Part shown: in pieces, positions 27,191-36,100 of the stretch
Numbering within the stretch: the first letter of the stretch is position 1
Layout of the letters: each line of letters begins with the position of its first letter
Assembly: GCF_000820105.1 (NCBI RefSeq)
Contig: NZ_CDDB01000001.1
Location: forward strand, 1 to 64,000
DNA: 64,000 nt
DNA from: Aeromonas schubertii
GTDB taxonomy: Bacteria > Pseudomonadota > Gammaproteobacteria > Enterobacterales > Aeromonadaceae
Direction of reading: 5' to 3'
Notes under the pieces: model-generated
Seen by the model: the letters and a program-made list of their open reading frames with translations, nothing else
Database searches by the model: none
What the model was told of the DNA's origin: nothing
Position numbers and translations under genes: made by a program

Positions 27191-27213
27191 AGCGCCCCCT
27201 GATGGGGCGCTTT
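27191..27213 (+). terminator. terminator after ygeV
   Basis: AGCGCCCC / GGGGCGCT stem with a CTGAT loop and a short TTT, in the gap between ygeV and the convergent nuclease gene. Confidence 0.75.
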
Positions 27214-27223
27214 GCATCGTATC

Positions 27224-29656
27224 TTAACGCTCTGTCTGCAAAATGAGTTCGCGATAGCTGTCGGGGATATTGGCGATGTCGCCGCCCGATGCGCACACCT
27301 GCTCCAGATTGGTCAACCTGGTCAGGCGGATGGTTGAGCCAAATCCCTGCGCCGTAAACCCGCGTAACACAGTGGGCAGGTTAATTGCAGGCCCCAGCTC
27401 GAGCAGCCAATAGAGACGGTTATCACCTGGGCTTGCCACCACGCCGGTCTGATCGTCGCTTAGGCTCGAGCGAGGGCGCTTTTGGCAGGAGAGAATGGGC
27501 CAGACTCGGCTTACCTCCCGGGTTTTGCCATCGGCGGCGAACGTGGCAACCGCCAGATAGCGGATCTCCTCCATCAACTGGTCATCGTAGCGGGTCGCTA
27601 TGGTGGTGACCGGGGTGTGATACCAGCGAGCCGAGCCTGTGAGGAAACCATCGAAATAGGTGGTCGCACGCGAGCCACCCAGATCGGCGGTGGGAATAAT
27701 CAAGGTGAGATCCGTATGGCGTAACTGCTGCATCCCCAGCATGGCGATCCGGCTTGGCTCTTCCAGGTAGAAATGACCGGTGTGAATGGCGGGAGGGTAG
27801 TGGGTTGTGCCATCGCCGAGCTTGGCTTCGAGAAACGAGTGAAGCCAGCGGGAGCCGCTCTCGTCAGAGGAGGGCAGCAGGGCAAAAGCGCCGATCCCGA
27901 TCTTCTCGATTTCGTTCTGATAAGGGTTGCGCTGCCCACTTGCCTGACTCATAAACCCCGGGTAGAGGGCGAAGGCTCCGAAGGTGGGTCGGCTCGGTAT
28001 GCTGATCCCTTCTTGCCGATAGAGCAGGGCATCGCGATAGCGGTGCATCTGGTTAATTGCATCATCGGGGACTCGGTCCCTCGGGTCAGCGTCTGGTCCG
28101 CTTTGCACCCGGTATTTGGCATCGAACAGCCAGATAAAGGTTTCACCACGACCCGTGCTGGCTTCGATCAAAATATCCGGTTTCTGGGGGACCAGCAGGG
28201 CGTGCACCGGCTGGTTTTCTTTGTAGAACTTGGGCTCGTGGGCCAGCTTGACCCGAATATCATCCTCTTTGCGCCAGAACTCCCAGCAATACTTCATCCC
28301 CTCGGCGAGTCGGGTATCCCACCCGTCGCGAGTGAAGTTGAAGGTGGGCGTCTTCACCTCGATAAAACCCAGCGCCTGAATGATTCGGCGTACTTCGAGC
28401 ACGCACCAGAGCTCGTAGAGTTGATCCATGCTGCGAATGCCGGCCACCGCATCGTTCCCCATGGCTTCGAGATAGAGGCGCAGTTGCTGCCAGATCCGGT
28501 ACACGGTGCTATAGCCACTCTTTTGTTGCAGCACCAGCGACTCGCGGTGCAAGACACTGGCCGGGCCTATGTCTCGCATCAAAGGGTGCGCCAGTGCCTG
28601 CTCGAGCGGTTTGCCCCATGTCTTGAGTCGAGCGAAGAAGGCCTCGGAGAGCAGCGAGTGATCCCCCTGCCGGTTCAAGTGCTGCAACATGCGCAGGGTT
28701 CGCTCCAGCACAAACTTGATAAAGCGGTTTTCTGGTGTGTCGGTGGTGAGCTGTTTGCGCTCGATGCGGTATCTGCGCTCTATGCCGGCATCGAGATCCT
28801 GGCGGATCTGCTCGGCCAGCCTGGGCTTGGGTGGCCGCTTCATCCGGGTGGCAAGCAGATGCTCGGTTTTGCTCTGTAACCGGCTGTGTGGTGAGTTGAT
28901 GATGTGGCGAACACCCCGCTCCAGCTCTTGATGCAACGCCTCGAAATGGGCCAGCCATAGCAGCGGGAAAGGCTCGGCCATGCGCTGGCTGCGCCCACCC
29001 TGCTGGCTGGTGGCGCTGTTGATCGTAAAGCGCCAGTAGGGGTAGTGCTTGTCCAGCGCCTGGTGGATCAGGGGCAGATCCCGCTGGATATCCAGTTTGA
29101 CCGGGTAGACGTCAAACCAGAGGGTCAAATGAACTCGCTCCGCATTACCCGAAGCCGATGCCGGCTGATAAGAGAAGGGGAGGGCAAGCGATCCCACCTC
29201 GTTACCGGTATTGAATCCACCGAGGAGCTCTTGCACCCCCCGCCGGCTTTTAAAGCGAAACGACTCACAGATCCGTTGCAGATGGTGTTCGAGCCGAGGG
29301 GCATCTTCTTCCTCGGCAACCTTGTTGTGAAACTCCCACTCGAAGTCGTAAAAGCAGTTTTCAAAGAGCAGGGGCGCCGGCAGCGCCAGTGAACAGAGCG
29401 GCTGGCCTTCGGATTGCGCGGGTAGTGCCAGCGTCTTCCCCCGGATGTCGACCCGAGCGAGCGTCAGGGGGGACGAGAAGCGCACGGTGGACGGCGCATC
29501 GACCTGCTGGTCGACGGTCAGGCCAAATTCGTCCCCCTTTTGCTGGTGGTTCTCCAACGTGGTTTGTAACTGCGCAGCGCGAGTCTCATCCGTCTTGGGG
29601 TTGGCGTAGACTCGCAAGGTCCAGTCATGGCTTGTCAGGGTAAACAGACACTCCAT
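27224..29656 (-). CDS. DUF2357 domain protein with PD-(D/E)XK nuclease fold (McrC-like partner)
   Basis: 810 residues; the ribosome site AAGGAGG overlaps the stop of the upstream ATPase gene (TAAGGAGG), so translation is coupled. The N-terminal half resembles DUF2357. Around residues 493-514 a nuclease motif is visible: PDILIEAS ... FIWLFDAKYRVQ, with the Asp and Asp-Ala-Lys spaced as in PD-(D/E)XK enzymes. Such proteins pair with McrB-like ATPases in restriction systems. Here the pair follows a cytosine methyltransferase, so it is the probable cleavage subunit of a modification-linked system. The name McrC is by analogy only. Base composition is close to the host's. Confidence 0.78.
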   Translation of the reverse strand: MECLFTLTSHDWTLRVYANPKTDETRAAQLQTTLENHQQKGDEFGLTVDQQVDAPSTVRFSSPLTLARVDIRGKTLALPAQSEGQPLCSLALPAPLLFENCFYDFEWEFHNKVAEEEDAPRLEHHLQRICESFRFKSRRGVQELLGGFNTGNEVGSLALPFSYQPASASGNAERVHLTLWFDVYPVKLDIQRDLPLIHQALDKHYPYWRFTINSATSQQGGRSQRMAEPFPLLWLAHFEALHQELERGVRHIINSPHSRLQSKTEHLLATRMKRPPKPRLAEQIRQDLDAGIERRYRIERKQLTTDTPENRFIKFVLERTLRMLQHLNRQGDHSLLSEAFFARLKTWGKPLEQALAHPLMRDIGPASVLHRESLVLQQKSGYSTVYRIWQQLRLYLEAMGNDAVAGIRSMDQLYELWCVLEVRRIIQALGFIEVKTPTFNFTRDGWDTRLAEGMKYCWEFWRKEDDIRVKLAHEPKFYKENQPVHALLVPQKPDILIEASTGRGETFIWLFDAKYRVQSGPDADPRDRVPDDAINQMHRYRDALLYRQEGISIPSRPTFGAFALYPGFMSQASGQRNPYQNEIEKIGIGAFALLPSSDESGSRWLHSFLEAKLGDGTTHYPPAIHTGHFYLEEPSRIAMLGMQQLRHTDLTLIIPTADLGGSRATTYFDGFLTGSARWYHTPVTTIATRYDDQLMEEIRYLAVATFAADGKTREVSRVWPILSCQKRPRSSLSDDQTGVVASPGDNRLYWLLELGPAINLPTVLRGFTAQGFGSTIRLTRLTNLEQVCASGGDIANIPDSYRELILQTER

Positions 29657-29666
29657 CTGTGCCTCC

Positions 29667-31538
29667 TTACGGCCAGTAGCTGGTAAAGCACTGCTTCTCG
29701 AGCCGCTCTTTCATCCATGCCAGCTTCTTCTTGCTGCGGCAGGGGACAAGGTGGGGCGCCGGGGCCGGTGTCGCTTCGGTCACGCTATCGCCAAGCCGGC
29801 TGTTAAAGAGATCGGGGCGTAGCCCGTCCCAACTGGCGCCAAAGTGTTTCTGTAGCACCTCTTCGAGTTCGCAGAGGAGGTTATCCGGCGCATTGGCGCC
29901 GAGATCGGCCCGGTGGCTGCGCAGCTTGTCGCTATCCCCTTCAATCCGGGGCAACACCTTGCACATCATAAAGTCATCCCAGATGGCGATGAGGTGGGCT
30001 TTATCGGTCGGACGGTGGGCCAGCAGGGCCAGCATCAGCTCGTTTAGGGCACGATAGGCCAGCTCGAACGGACTCTTTTCCAGCACGGTATTGACCGCCT
30101 TGAGAAAGTCGACGCTGCTTTGCTTGTCCTCATTGAGGGCCGGATCGTCGACAATGGCTCGCCCGTCAGACCAGAGGGGATAGCCCAGTATGTTGGGTTG
30201 CAGTTGGGGGGCGAAGTAGTGATCGAAGTTGTTGGGAAAGAACTCGTTAAAATCGAAAGTGAGGGCCCGGTCAATGACCTTGCGGGAAAAACCGTGGGTG
30301 GTCTCGTCCATATTGACGGTGCCGGCCACCATCAGGTTAAAGGGCAGCGCAATGCCGTATCGACAAAAATGCTCCCATATCTTGGCGTGCAGAGAATTAT
30401 TCAGGTCCAGCTGCCACTGTGTTGCCAGTAACTGACGGGCTGCATCATCTAATTGCTGGTTAAGGACATTGGCCTTAAGCAAGGGGGCGCACTCGTAGAT
30501 ATGGTCGTATTCTGAATCCGTGACCTCGTTATATGCGGCCACATCGGTAGCGGTCAGCCAGTGGCGGGTCTCGATAATCGAGAGATAGTCGGCGAAATAT
30601 TGTTCAACCGGTGCCAGGTTCATCTCGTCGAGGCAGAGCCAGAAGGGGGGGATTTGCTCGAGATGTGCCTGAGTCAGACCGATTTTTCCATCAACCCTGA
30701 CCTCGCCGGTTTGTTCGAATATATGGATCCAGGATTTGACAATGAAATCGATAACAGGCGTGGTAACATACTCTTTTTTGCCGCTTAGCCTGGAGACATA
30801 ACCCAGCAGATCGGAAGGCTCGTGCCAATCGGGTCGAACGGGGACCAGACAATAGGTGTCCTGGCCTTTCTGATTCGCCGCTTGCTCACGAATAAAGCGG
30901 GTTTTTCCTGTGCCGGAAATACCGGCTAGTAATATCATTCCCTTATTTATTATTGTGGTTTTTGCTACATGTTTATTTTTTGAAGGTTTTTTAATCTTTT
31001 TTATATATAATTTTATTGATACTGGTGCTTCGTTAGGCTTCACTATAAAAGAATGAATGCCATAGGAATTTAAAATTGATTTTATGTTTTCAATTTCATT
31101 CTTTTCTTTTTCTACTCCACCACATGTCAAAAATGCAAATACAGAATCTCCTTTAGGTATTTTACCGAAACGTTTAAAGACAGTATTCCACTCATTTATA
31201 CTGGAGCTGGTGGATAGAAAGGTATGCTCTCCATATTTTACGGTAAAAACACCATTCTCCAGCTCTCTTTGTGAGCCACTAATATCAATTTCTTCTTTCT
31301 CAATGAAAGCTAGCTTTACATCGTCTTCCTTTATATATCTTTGTTTCTTACTATATTGGTTTAGGACTGTATCCTTTATATATTTCCTAGTTAATTCTTT
31401 ACCCGCAATATTAATTAGCTCCTTGTCGCTTTCCAATTGACTTTGAAATAGACTGGACTCTGCGGAGTCCATTCTCATGTATTCTGATTCATCTGCCTTT
31501 TTAAAAATATATGCAAAAATCGCATCTCTATTTTCCAT
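29667..31538 (-). CDS. McrB-like AAA+ ATPase/GTPase of a restriction system
   Basis: 623 residues. The AAA+ module begins near residue 200: Walker A AGISGTGKTR, Walker B LCLDEMNLAPVEQYF (about 302-316) and the sensor/arginine stretch VAGTVNMDETTHGFSRKVIDRAL. DEMNLAxxE and VNMDET are hallmarks of McrB-type motors that translocate DNA and activate a nuclease partner. The first 195 residues are strongly AT-rich and match no domain I recognise; in McrB proteins this part reads the DNA target. A sharp composition change at about 30950 coincides with the domain border. Ten bases separate it from the methyltransferase gene. Confidence 0.85.
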   Translation of the reverse strand: MENRDAIFAYIFKKADESEYMRMDSAESSLFQSQLESDKELINIAGKELTRKYIKDTVLNQYSKKQRYIKEDDVKLAFIEKEEIDISGSQRELENGVFTVKYGEHTFLSTSSSINEWNTVFKRFGKIPKGDSVFAFLTCGGVEKEKNEIENIKSILNSYGIHSFIVKPNEAPVSIKLYIKKIKKPSKNKHVAKTTIINKGMILLAGISGTGKTRFIREQAANQKGQDTYCLVPVRPDWHEPSDLLGYVSRLSGKKEYVTTPVIDFIVKSWIHIFEQTGEVRVDGKIGLTQAHLEQIPPFWLCLDEMNLAPVEQYFADYLSIIETRHWLTATDVAAYNEVTDSEYDHIYECAPLLKANVLNQQLDDAARQLLATQWQLDLNNSLHAKIWEHFCRYGIALPFNLMVAGTVNMDETTHGFSRKVIDRALTFDFNEFFPNNFDHYFAPQLQPNILGYPLWSDGRAIVDDPALNEDKQSSVDFLKAVNTVLEKSPFELAYRALNELMLALLAHRPTDKAHLIAIWDDFMMCKVLPRIEGDSDKLRSHRADLGANAPDNLLCELEEVLQKHFGASWDGLRPDLFNSRLGDSVTEATPAPAPHLVPCRSKKKLAWMKERLEKQCFTSYWP

Positions 31539-31547
31539 AGGAAACCT

Positions 31548-32861
31548 TTATTTTTGAGATTCCAGAAATTCTCTGATGGAAGATGCCACAGCATAAGAGA
31601 GTACTGGGGGCACTGCATTTCCAATTTGCATTACATTGGATGTTGCAGAGTGAGGGAAAACAAATGAGTCAGGGAATGTTTGTAGGCGAGCGCATTCTCT
31701 AATGGTTAATCTTCGATCTAGGCTGTAGTGAAACTGAACACGAGATTTTGCATTAGCTCTGATTGTATAAGACGGCTCATCTGCTTTACAGTGCTCATCC
31801 CCCTGACCATTCCCTTTCTTAGCCTTTGATGCTTTGAAGTACTGGCTTTGGTTGGGAATTGATTCATCTAGCACCAATTCAAGGTCACCTATAGCCCACT
31901 TAGTGCCTCGATGATTACCAATGAATCGTGGAATGGGCATGATCGGCTCGCCAACTAGATCATTTCTAGTGCAAATAAAAAATAAACGTCTTCTGCTTTG
32001 TGGAACGCCATAGTCAGGAGCAAACAAATCCCAGACTTGAACCTTGTAGCCTTGTTTTTCAAAGTCATGGATGATTGTTTTCAATACCTCACCGTTATGC
32101 ATTCTCGCTAGGTTGGGCACATTTTCGGCACACACTATTTTTGGTTTGTGAATGCTCATATATCTTGCTAATACTTTGTAGAGCTGACCCCGGTCCGAGC
32201 TCAATCCCTTTTTGGGTCCGCAGGAGCTAAAGTCCTGACAAGGAAAACCACCAATTAAAACTTCTGCCGCAGGAAATTTGTCAACCAAATCCTCACTAAG
32301 TTCTATATGTTGAATGGGTATGTCAAGATTCATCTGAATTGTCTGCACACATTTTTCATCTTTTTCATATGCAGCAAGGGTTTTGAAAGGCTGATGTATA
32401 AATTGCCTTCCCATATATTCAAATCCACCTTCAAAGCCCATGTCAAGCCCACCGACACCAGTGAACATAGAAACTAAACTATAAGTATGAGTTGTAAGCA
32501 AGGTGGTATCTCTTTTCTTATCTGTAAGATTGCAAATAATGTTGAATTTTCTGTACTTTACTTTTGGAGTTATTTTTTTTCCAAAGTTTTTCAAACTTAT
32601 AAATCCATATTTCTCTAATGTCTTAATTGTGCGAGAAAGATTGCTAACTGCTCGCCCTGTTAATTTGGCGATTTCAGTTATAGTCTGCGGTTTGCTTTCG
32701 TCAATTAAAGACAAAAGATTTATATTATCTTCAGAAAGTACAGATGCAACAGACCTTATGGAGTCAAACCATATATCAACATTCGGTGTTGAGGTCTTAG
32801 ACTGGCCTTTAATGCCGATCGTGCAACTGTATTTATCTTCTTTCAAGTCAATAAAGTCCAA
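31548..32861 (-). CDS. C5 cytosine DNA methyltransferase with N-terminal winged-helix domain
   Basis: 437 residues from a TTG start; an in-frame TAG sits two codons upstream, so no longer start exists, and no clear ribosome site precedes it. Methyltransferase motifs: I FTGVGGLD (about 133), IV GGFPCQDFS with the catalytic Cys208, VI ENV (246), VIII QSRRRLFF, IX RECARLQTFPDSF and X IGNAVPP. Residues 40-100 form an unusual addition: ITEIAKLTGRAVSNLSRTIK with LEKYGFISLK is a winged helix-turn-helix of the MarR/HVO_A0114 type. It should protect the host from the McrB-like/DUF2357 pair and may also repress its own promoter. AT-rich, an acquired gene. Confidence 0.88.
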   Translation of the reverse strand: MDFIDLKEDKYSCTIGIKGQSKTSTPNVDIWFDSIRSVASVLSEDNINLLSLIDESKPQTITEIAKLTGRAVSNLSRTIKTLEKYGFISLKNFGKKITPKVKYRKFNIICNLTDKKRDTTLLTTHTYSLVSMFTGVGGLDMGFEGGFEYMGRQFIHQPFKTLAAYEKDEKCVQTIQMNLDIPIQHIELSEDLVDKFPAAEVLIGGFPCQDFSSCGPKKGLSSDRGQLYKVLARYMSIHKPKIVCAENVPNLARMHNGEVLKTIIHDFEKQGYKVQVWDLFAPDYGVPQSRRRLFFICTRNDLVGEPIMPIPRFIGNHRGTKWAIGDLELVLDESIPNQSQYFKASKAKKGNGQGDEHCKADEPSYTIRANAKSRVQFHYSLDRRLTIRECARLQTFPDSFVFPHSATSNVMQIGNAVPPVLSYAVASSIREFLESQK

Positions 32862-32889
32862 GTTCTAGGGTGACTGTATAAAAAAACAG

Positions 32890-32922
32890 GTCTTATGTTA
32901 TCACCAAATGATAAGACGTCAA
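32890..32922 (-). promoter_or_regulatory. promoter and overlapping inverted-repeat operator of the restriction cassette
   Basis: Read on the minus strand: TTGACG (-35, 32922-32917), 16 bases, TAACAT (-10, 32900-32895). GTCTTAT (32890-32896) and ATAAGAC (32911-32917) form a perfect inverted repeat that spans the -10 and spacer, and a second pair TTATCA/TGATAA overlaps it. Only about 27 bases separate the start point from the TTG. The layout suits autorepression by the HTH-methyltransferase; the remaining bases to 33080 show nothing recognisable. Confidence 0.7.
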
Positions 32923-33080
32923 TAGGGTCACTGAGAACGTAATAGCTAACCTCTATGGGATTGGTGTACTGGTTTCGCAACTTCCGGTTTGTCGATGCAT
33001 CCAGTGCGCCGGGCACCCTCTTGCAGCGTTCCACTTAAGCTCGCTCTATCCGCTTGTCGCAGCGCTCGTGCCACCAAGCA

Positions 33081-33104
33081 AAGAGCCACCTTCCGGTGGC
33101 TCTT
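33081..33104 (-). terminator. terminator of the GltD-formate dehydrogenase gene
   Basis: AAGAGCCACC / GGTGGCTCTT with a TTCC loop, 12 bases beyond the stop codon; on the minus strand it is followed by TGCTTGG. A ten-pair stem with A/T ends on both sides. Confidence 0.8.
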
Positions 33105-33115
33105 GTGGTGATGGC

Positions 33116-36100
33116 TTAGCAGGCGCTCTGTGGCTCTGCACGCCTCTCCTGCCGGGGTTGATGATCACTCATCCTGTCGATGCGCACCGCCGCGACCTTG
33201 AACTCGGGGATCTTGGCGTGGGGGTCGGTGGCATTGATGGTGAGCCGGTTGGCCGGCGCCTCGGCGAAGTGGAACGGGATAAAGACCACCCCCGGCTGCA
33301 TCCGCTTGGTGACGAAGGCGGGCAGCTCGATATGGCCGCGCCGGCTGGTGACCCTCACCCGCTCGCTGTTGCCAATGCCCAGACGCTGTGCATCCACCAC
33401 GCTCATCATCACCCGCGGGCCGGCGAGCTTGTCGAGCCCTTTGGTCTTGCGGGTCATGGTGCCGGTGTGGAACTGCTCGAGCAGGCGCCCGGTGGTGAGC
33501 ACCATGGGATAGGTCTCGTCGGGCAGCTCGGCGGCGTAGCGAAACGGCGTTGCGACCATCTGCCCCTTGCCACGGGTGAACTGCCGGGTGTGCAGCAGCC
33601 GGGTGCCCTCGGGGGCGGCGTCGTTGCAGGGCCACTGCAAGCCGGCCGGGCCCACCTTGTCCCAGTGAATGCCGGCATACTGCGGGGTGACCCGGCAGAT
33701 CTCGGCGGTGATCTCGGCCACGCTCTGGTAGTGCCAGTCGCCCCCCATGGCGTTGGCGATCTGCTGGATGATCCACCCGTCTTCGCGCGCCTGCCCCGGC
33801 CCCTTGATGGCGGGGGAGAGGCGCTGCACCCGTCGCTCCGTGTTGGTGAAGTGGCCGCTCTTCTCGGCAAAGGAGCAGGAGGGGAGCACCACATCGGCGA
33901 GCTGGGCGGTTTCCGAGAGGAAGATATCCTGCACCACCAGGAAGTCGAGGCGCTTTAGCCCCTCGATGACGTGATGCTGATCCGGATCGCTCAGCACCGG
34001 GTTCTCGCCCATCACATAGAGTCCCTTGATGGTGCCGGCGCAGGCCGCATCGATGGTCTCGGTAAGGGTGAGGCCGGGCCTGGTGGATAGCCAGGGGGCC
34101 TGCCAGGCGGCCACGAAGCGGGCGTGCGCCTGTGGGTCATCCACCTTCTGATAGCCGGGGAAGTTGTTGGGCAGGGCCCCCATGTCGCAGGCCCCCTGCA
34201 CGTTGGACTGACCGCGCAGGGGATTGATACCGCCCCCCTCGATGCCGATGTTGCCGCACAGCAGTTGCAAGTTGGCGATGGCCCGCACGTTGTCGTGGCC
34301 CGTGGTGTGCTGGGTGATCCCCATGGAGTAGTAGACGGCGGTGCGCTTGGCGGTGCCGATAAGCCGCGCCAGCTCCATCACCTGCCCGGCGGGCACGCCG
34401 GTGATAAGGGCCACCTTGTCCGGGGCATAGTCGGGGGAGAGCACCTCGGCCTTGAGCGCCTCAAACCCCTCCACCCGCTCGGCGATATAGCCCTTGTCGT
34501 GCCAGTCGTGCCGGATGATCTGCTGCATGATGCCGTTGAGCAGCATCACGTCGGTGCCGGGGCGCTGGGCCACATAGAGGCTGGCGTGATCGGCCATCCC
34601 GATCCGCTTGGGGTCGGCCACCACCAGGCGCGCCTTGCCAGAGCGCACCACCTGCTTGATGCGCGAGCCGATGACGGGGTGGGCCGCCGAGGTGTCGGAT
34701 CCGATGATAAAGATGAGATCCGAGTGATCGATGCTGGGGATGTCGTTGGTCATGGCGCCGCTGCCAAGGGATGCCTCCAGCCCGGTGACGGTAGAGGCGT
34801 GGCACAGGCGGGCGCAGTGATCCACGTTGTTGGTGCCGAGCTCCCGACGCATCAATTTCTGGAACAGGTAGTTCTCTTCGTTGGTGGTCTTGGCCGACGA
34901 GAACCCCGCCAGGGCGTCGCTGCCGTGCTCGGCCCTGATGGCGCCAAAGCGCTCGGCCACCAGGGCGATGGCCTCTTCCCAGCTGGCGGGCACCAGCTCG
35001 CCATGTTTGCGGACAAGCGGCGTGGTGAGGCGCTCCTCGCTCTGGATAAAGTCAAAGCCAAAGCGCCCTTTCACGCACAGCAGCCCCCGGTTGACCGGGG
35101 AGTGGCGGTTGCCCTCCACATAGCGGATGCGCTGTGTTGCCTCATCCACATAGAGGGTGACGCCGCAGCCCACCCCGCAGTAGGTGCAGATGGTGTTGAC
35201 CGGGGTGAGTAGCCCGGTGCGCCCCTGGGACTTGTGGCGGGCATCGACCAGGGCGCCGGTGGGGCACACCTGCACGCAGGCGCCGCACTGCACGCAGCGG
35301 GAGTCCCCCATCGCCACGCCCGCCTCGCACTGCGGCCGGGTCGAGAGGGTGCCATCGCTGTTGTTGGCAAAGCGCAGCACCCCTTGCACCGCCTGCTCGT
35401 TGCACGCCTGCACGCACTGGCCGCAGCCGATGCAGCGGTTGGCATCGAACACGATAAATTCGCTGCTGTTATCCACCGCAAACTTCTGGCACTCACGGGT
35501 ATCGAGGGCGCTCTGATCGACCTGGTATTCGGTGGCATAGTCGCGCAGGGCGCAGTCGGTGTTGGCCTGGCAGCCGCACTCGAGGCAGCGGCTTGCCTCG
35601 GTCCGGGCGGCGGCGTCGTCAAAGCCCTGCTCCACCTCGGCAAAGCTCCCGGTCCGCTCGCCCAGATGGGGCATGATGGCGCGGGCGATCTTTTTCAAGT
35701 GGGCGAACTGGGCGGGGTCGACCTGCTTGAGAGAGGGGGCCTTGCTGGCGTTGAAGGGGCGCACCGGGTCGACCATGGTGCCATGCAGGAAGTGGTCGAT
35801 GGCCAGCGCCGCCTTGCGCCCGTCGGCGACCGCCTCGATGGCGGTGGCCGGGCCCCGGCGCAGATCGCCGATGGCAAACAGGTTGTGGTGGCCGCTGTGC
35901 ATGGTCTCGGGGTGGGATGCCAGGGTCTGCCAACGGGTGAAGGGGAGCGGCATAAATTCCCGCTCCATAAAGCTCAAGTCCGGCTTTTGCGACACCGCCG
36001 CGATGACGGTGTCGAACGCCTCGACCATAAACTCGCCGGTGGGCTCGGGGCGGCGGCGGCCGGAGGCATCGGGCTCGCCGAGGGCCATCTTCTCGAGGCG

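Noticed and set aside
34790..34820. Selenocysteine codon in the formate dehydrogenase
   Set aside because: The Mo-ligand codon is TGC (Cys825); no in-frame TGA or SECIS-like need.
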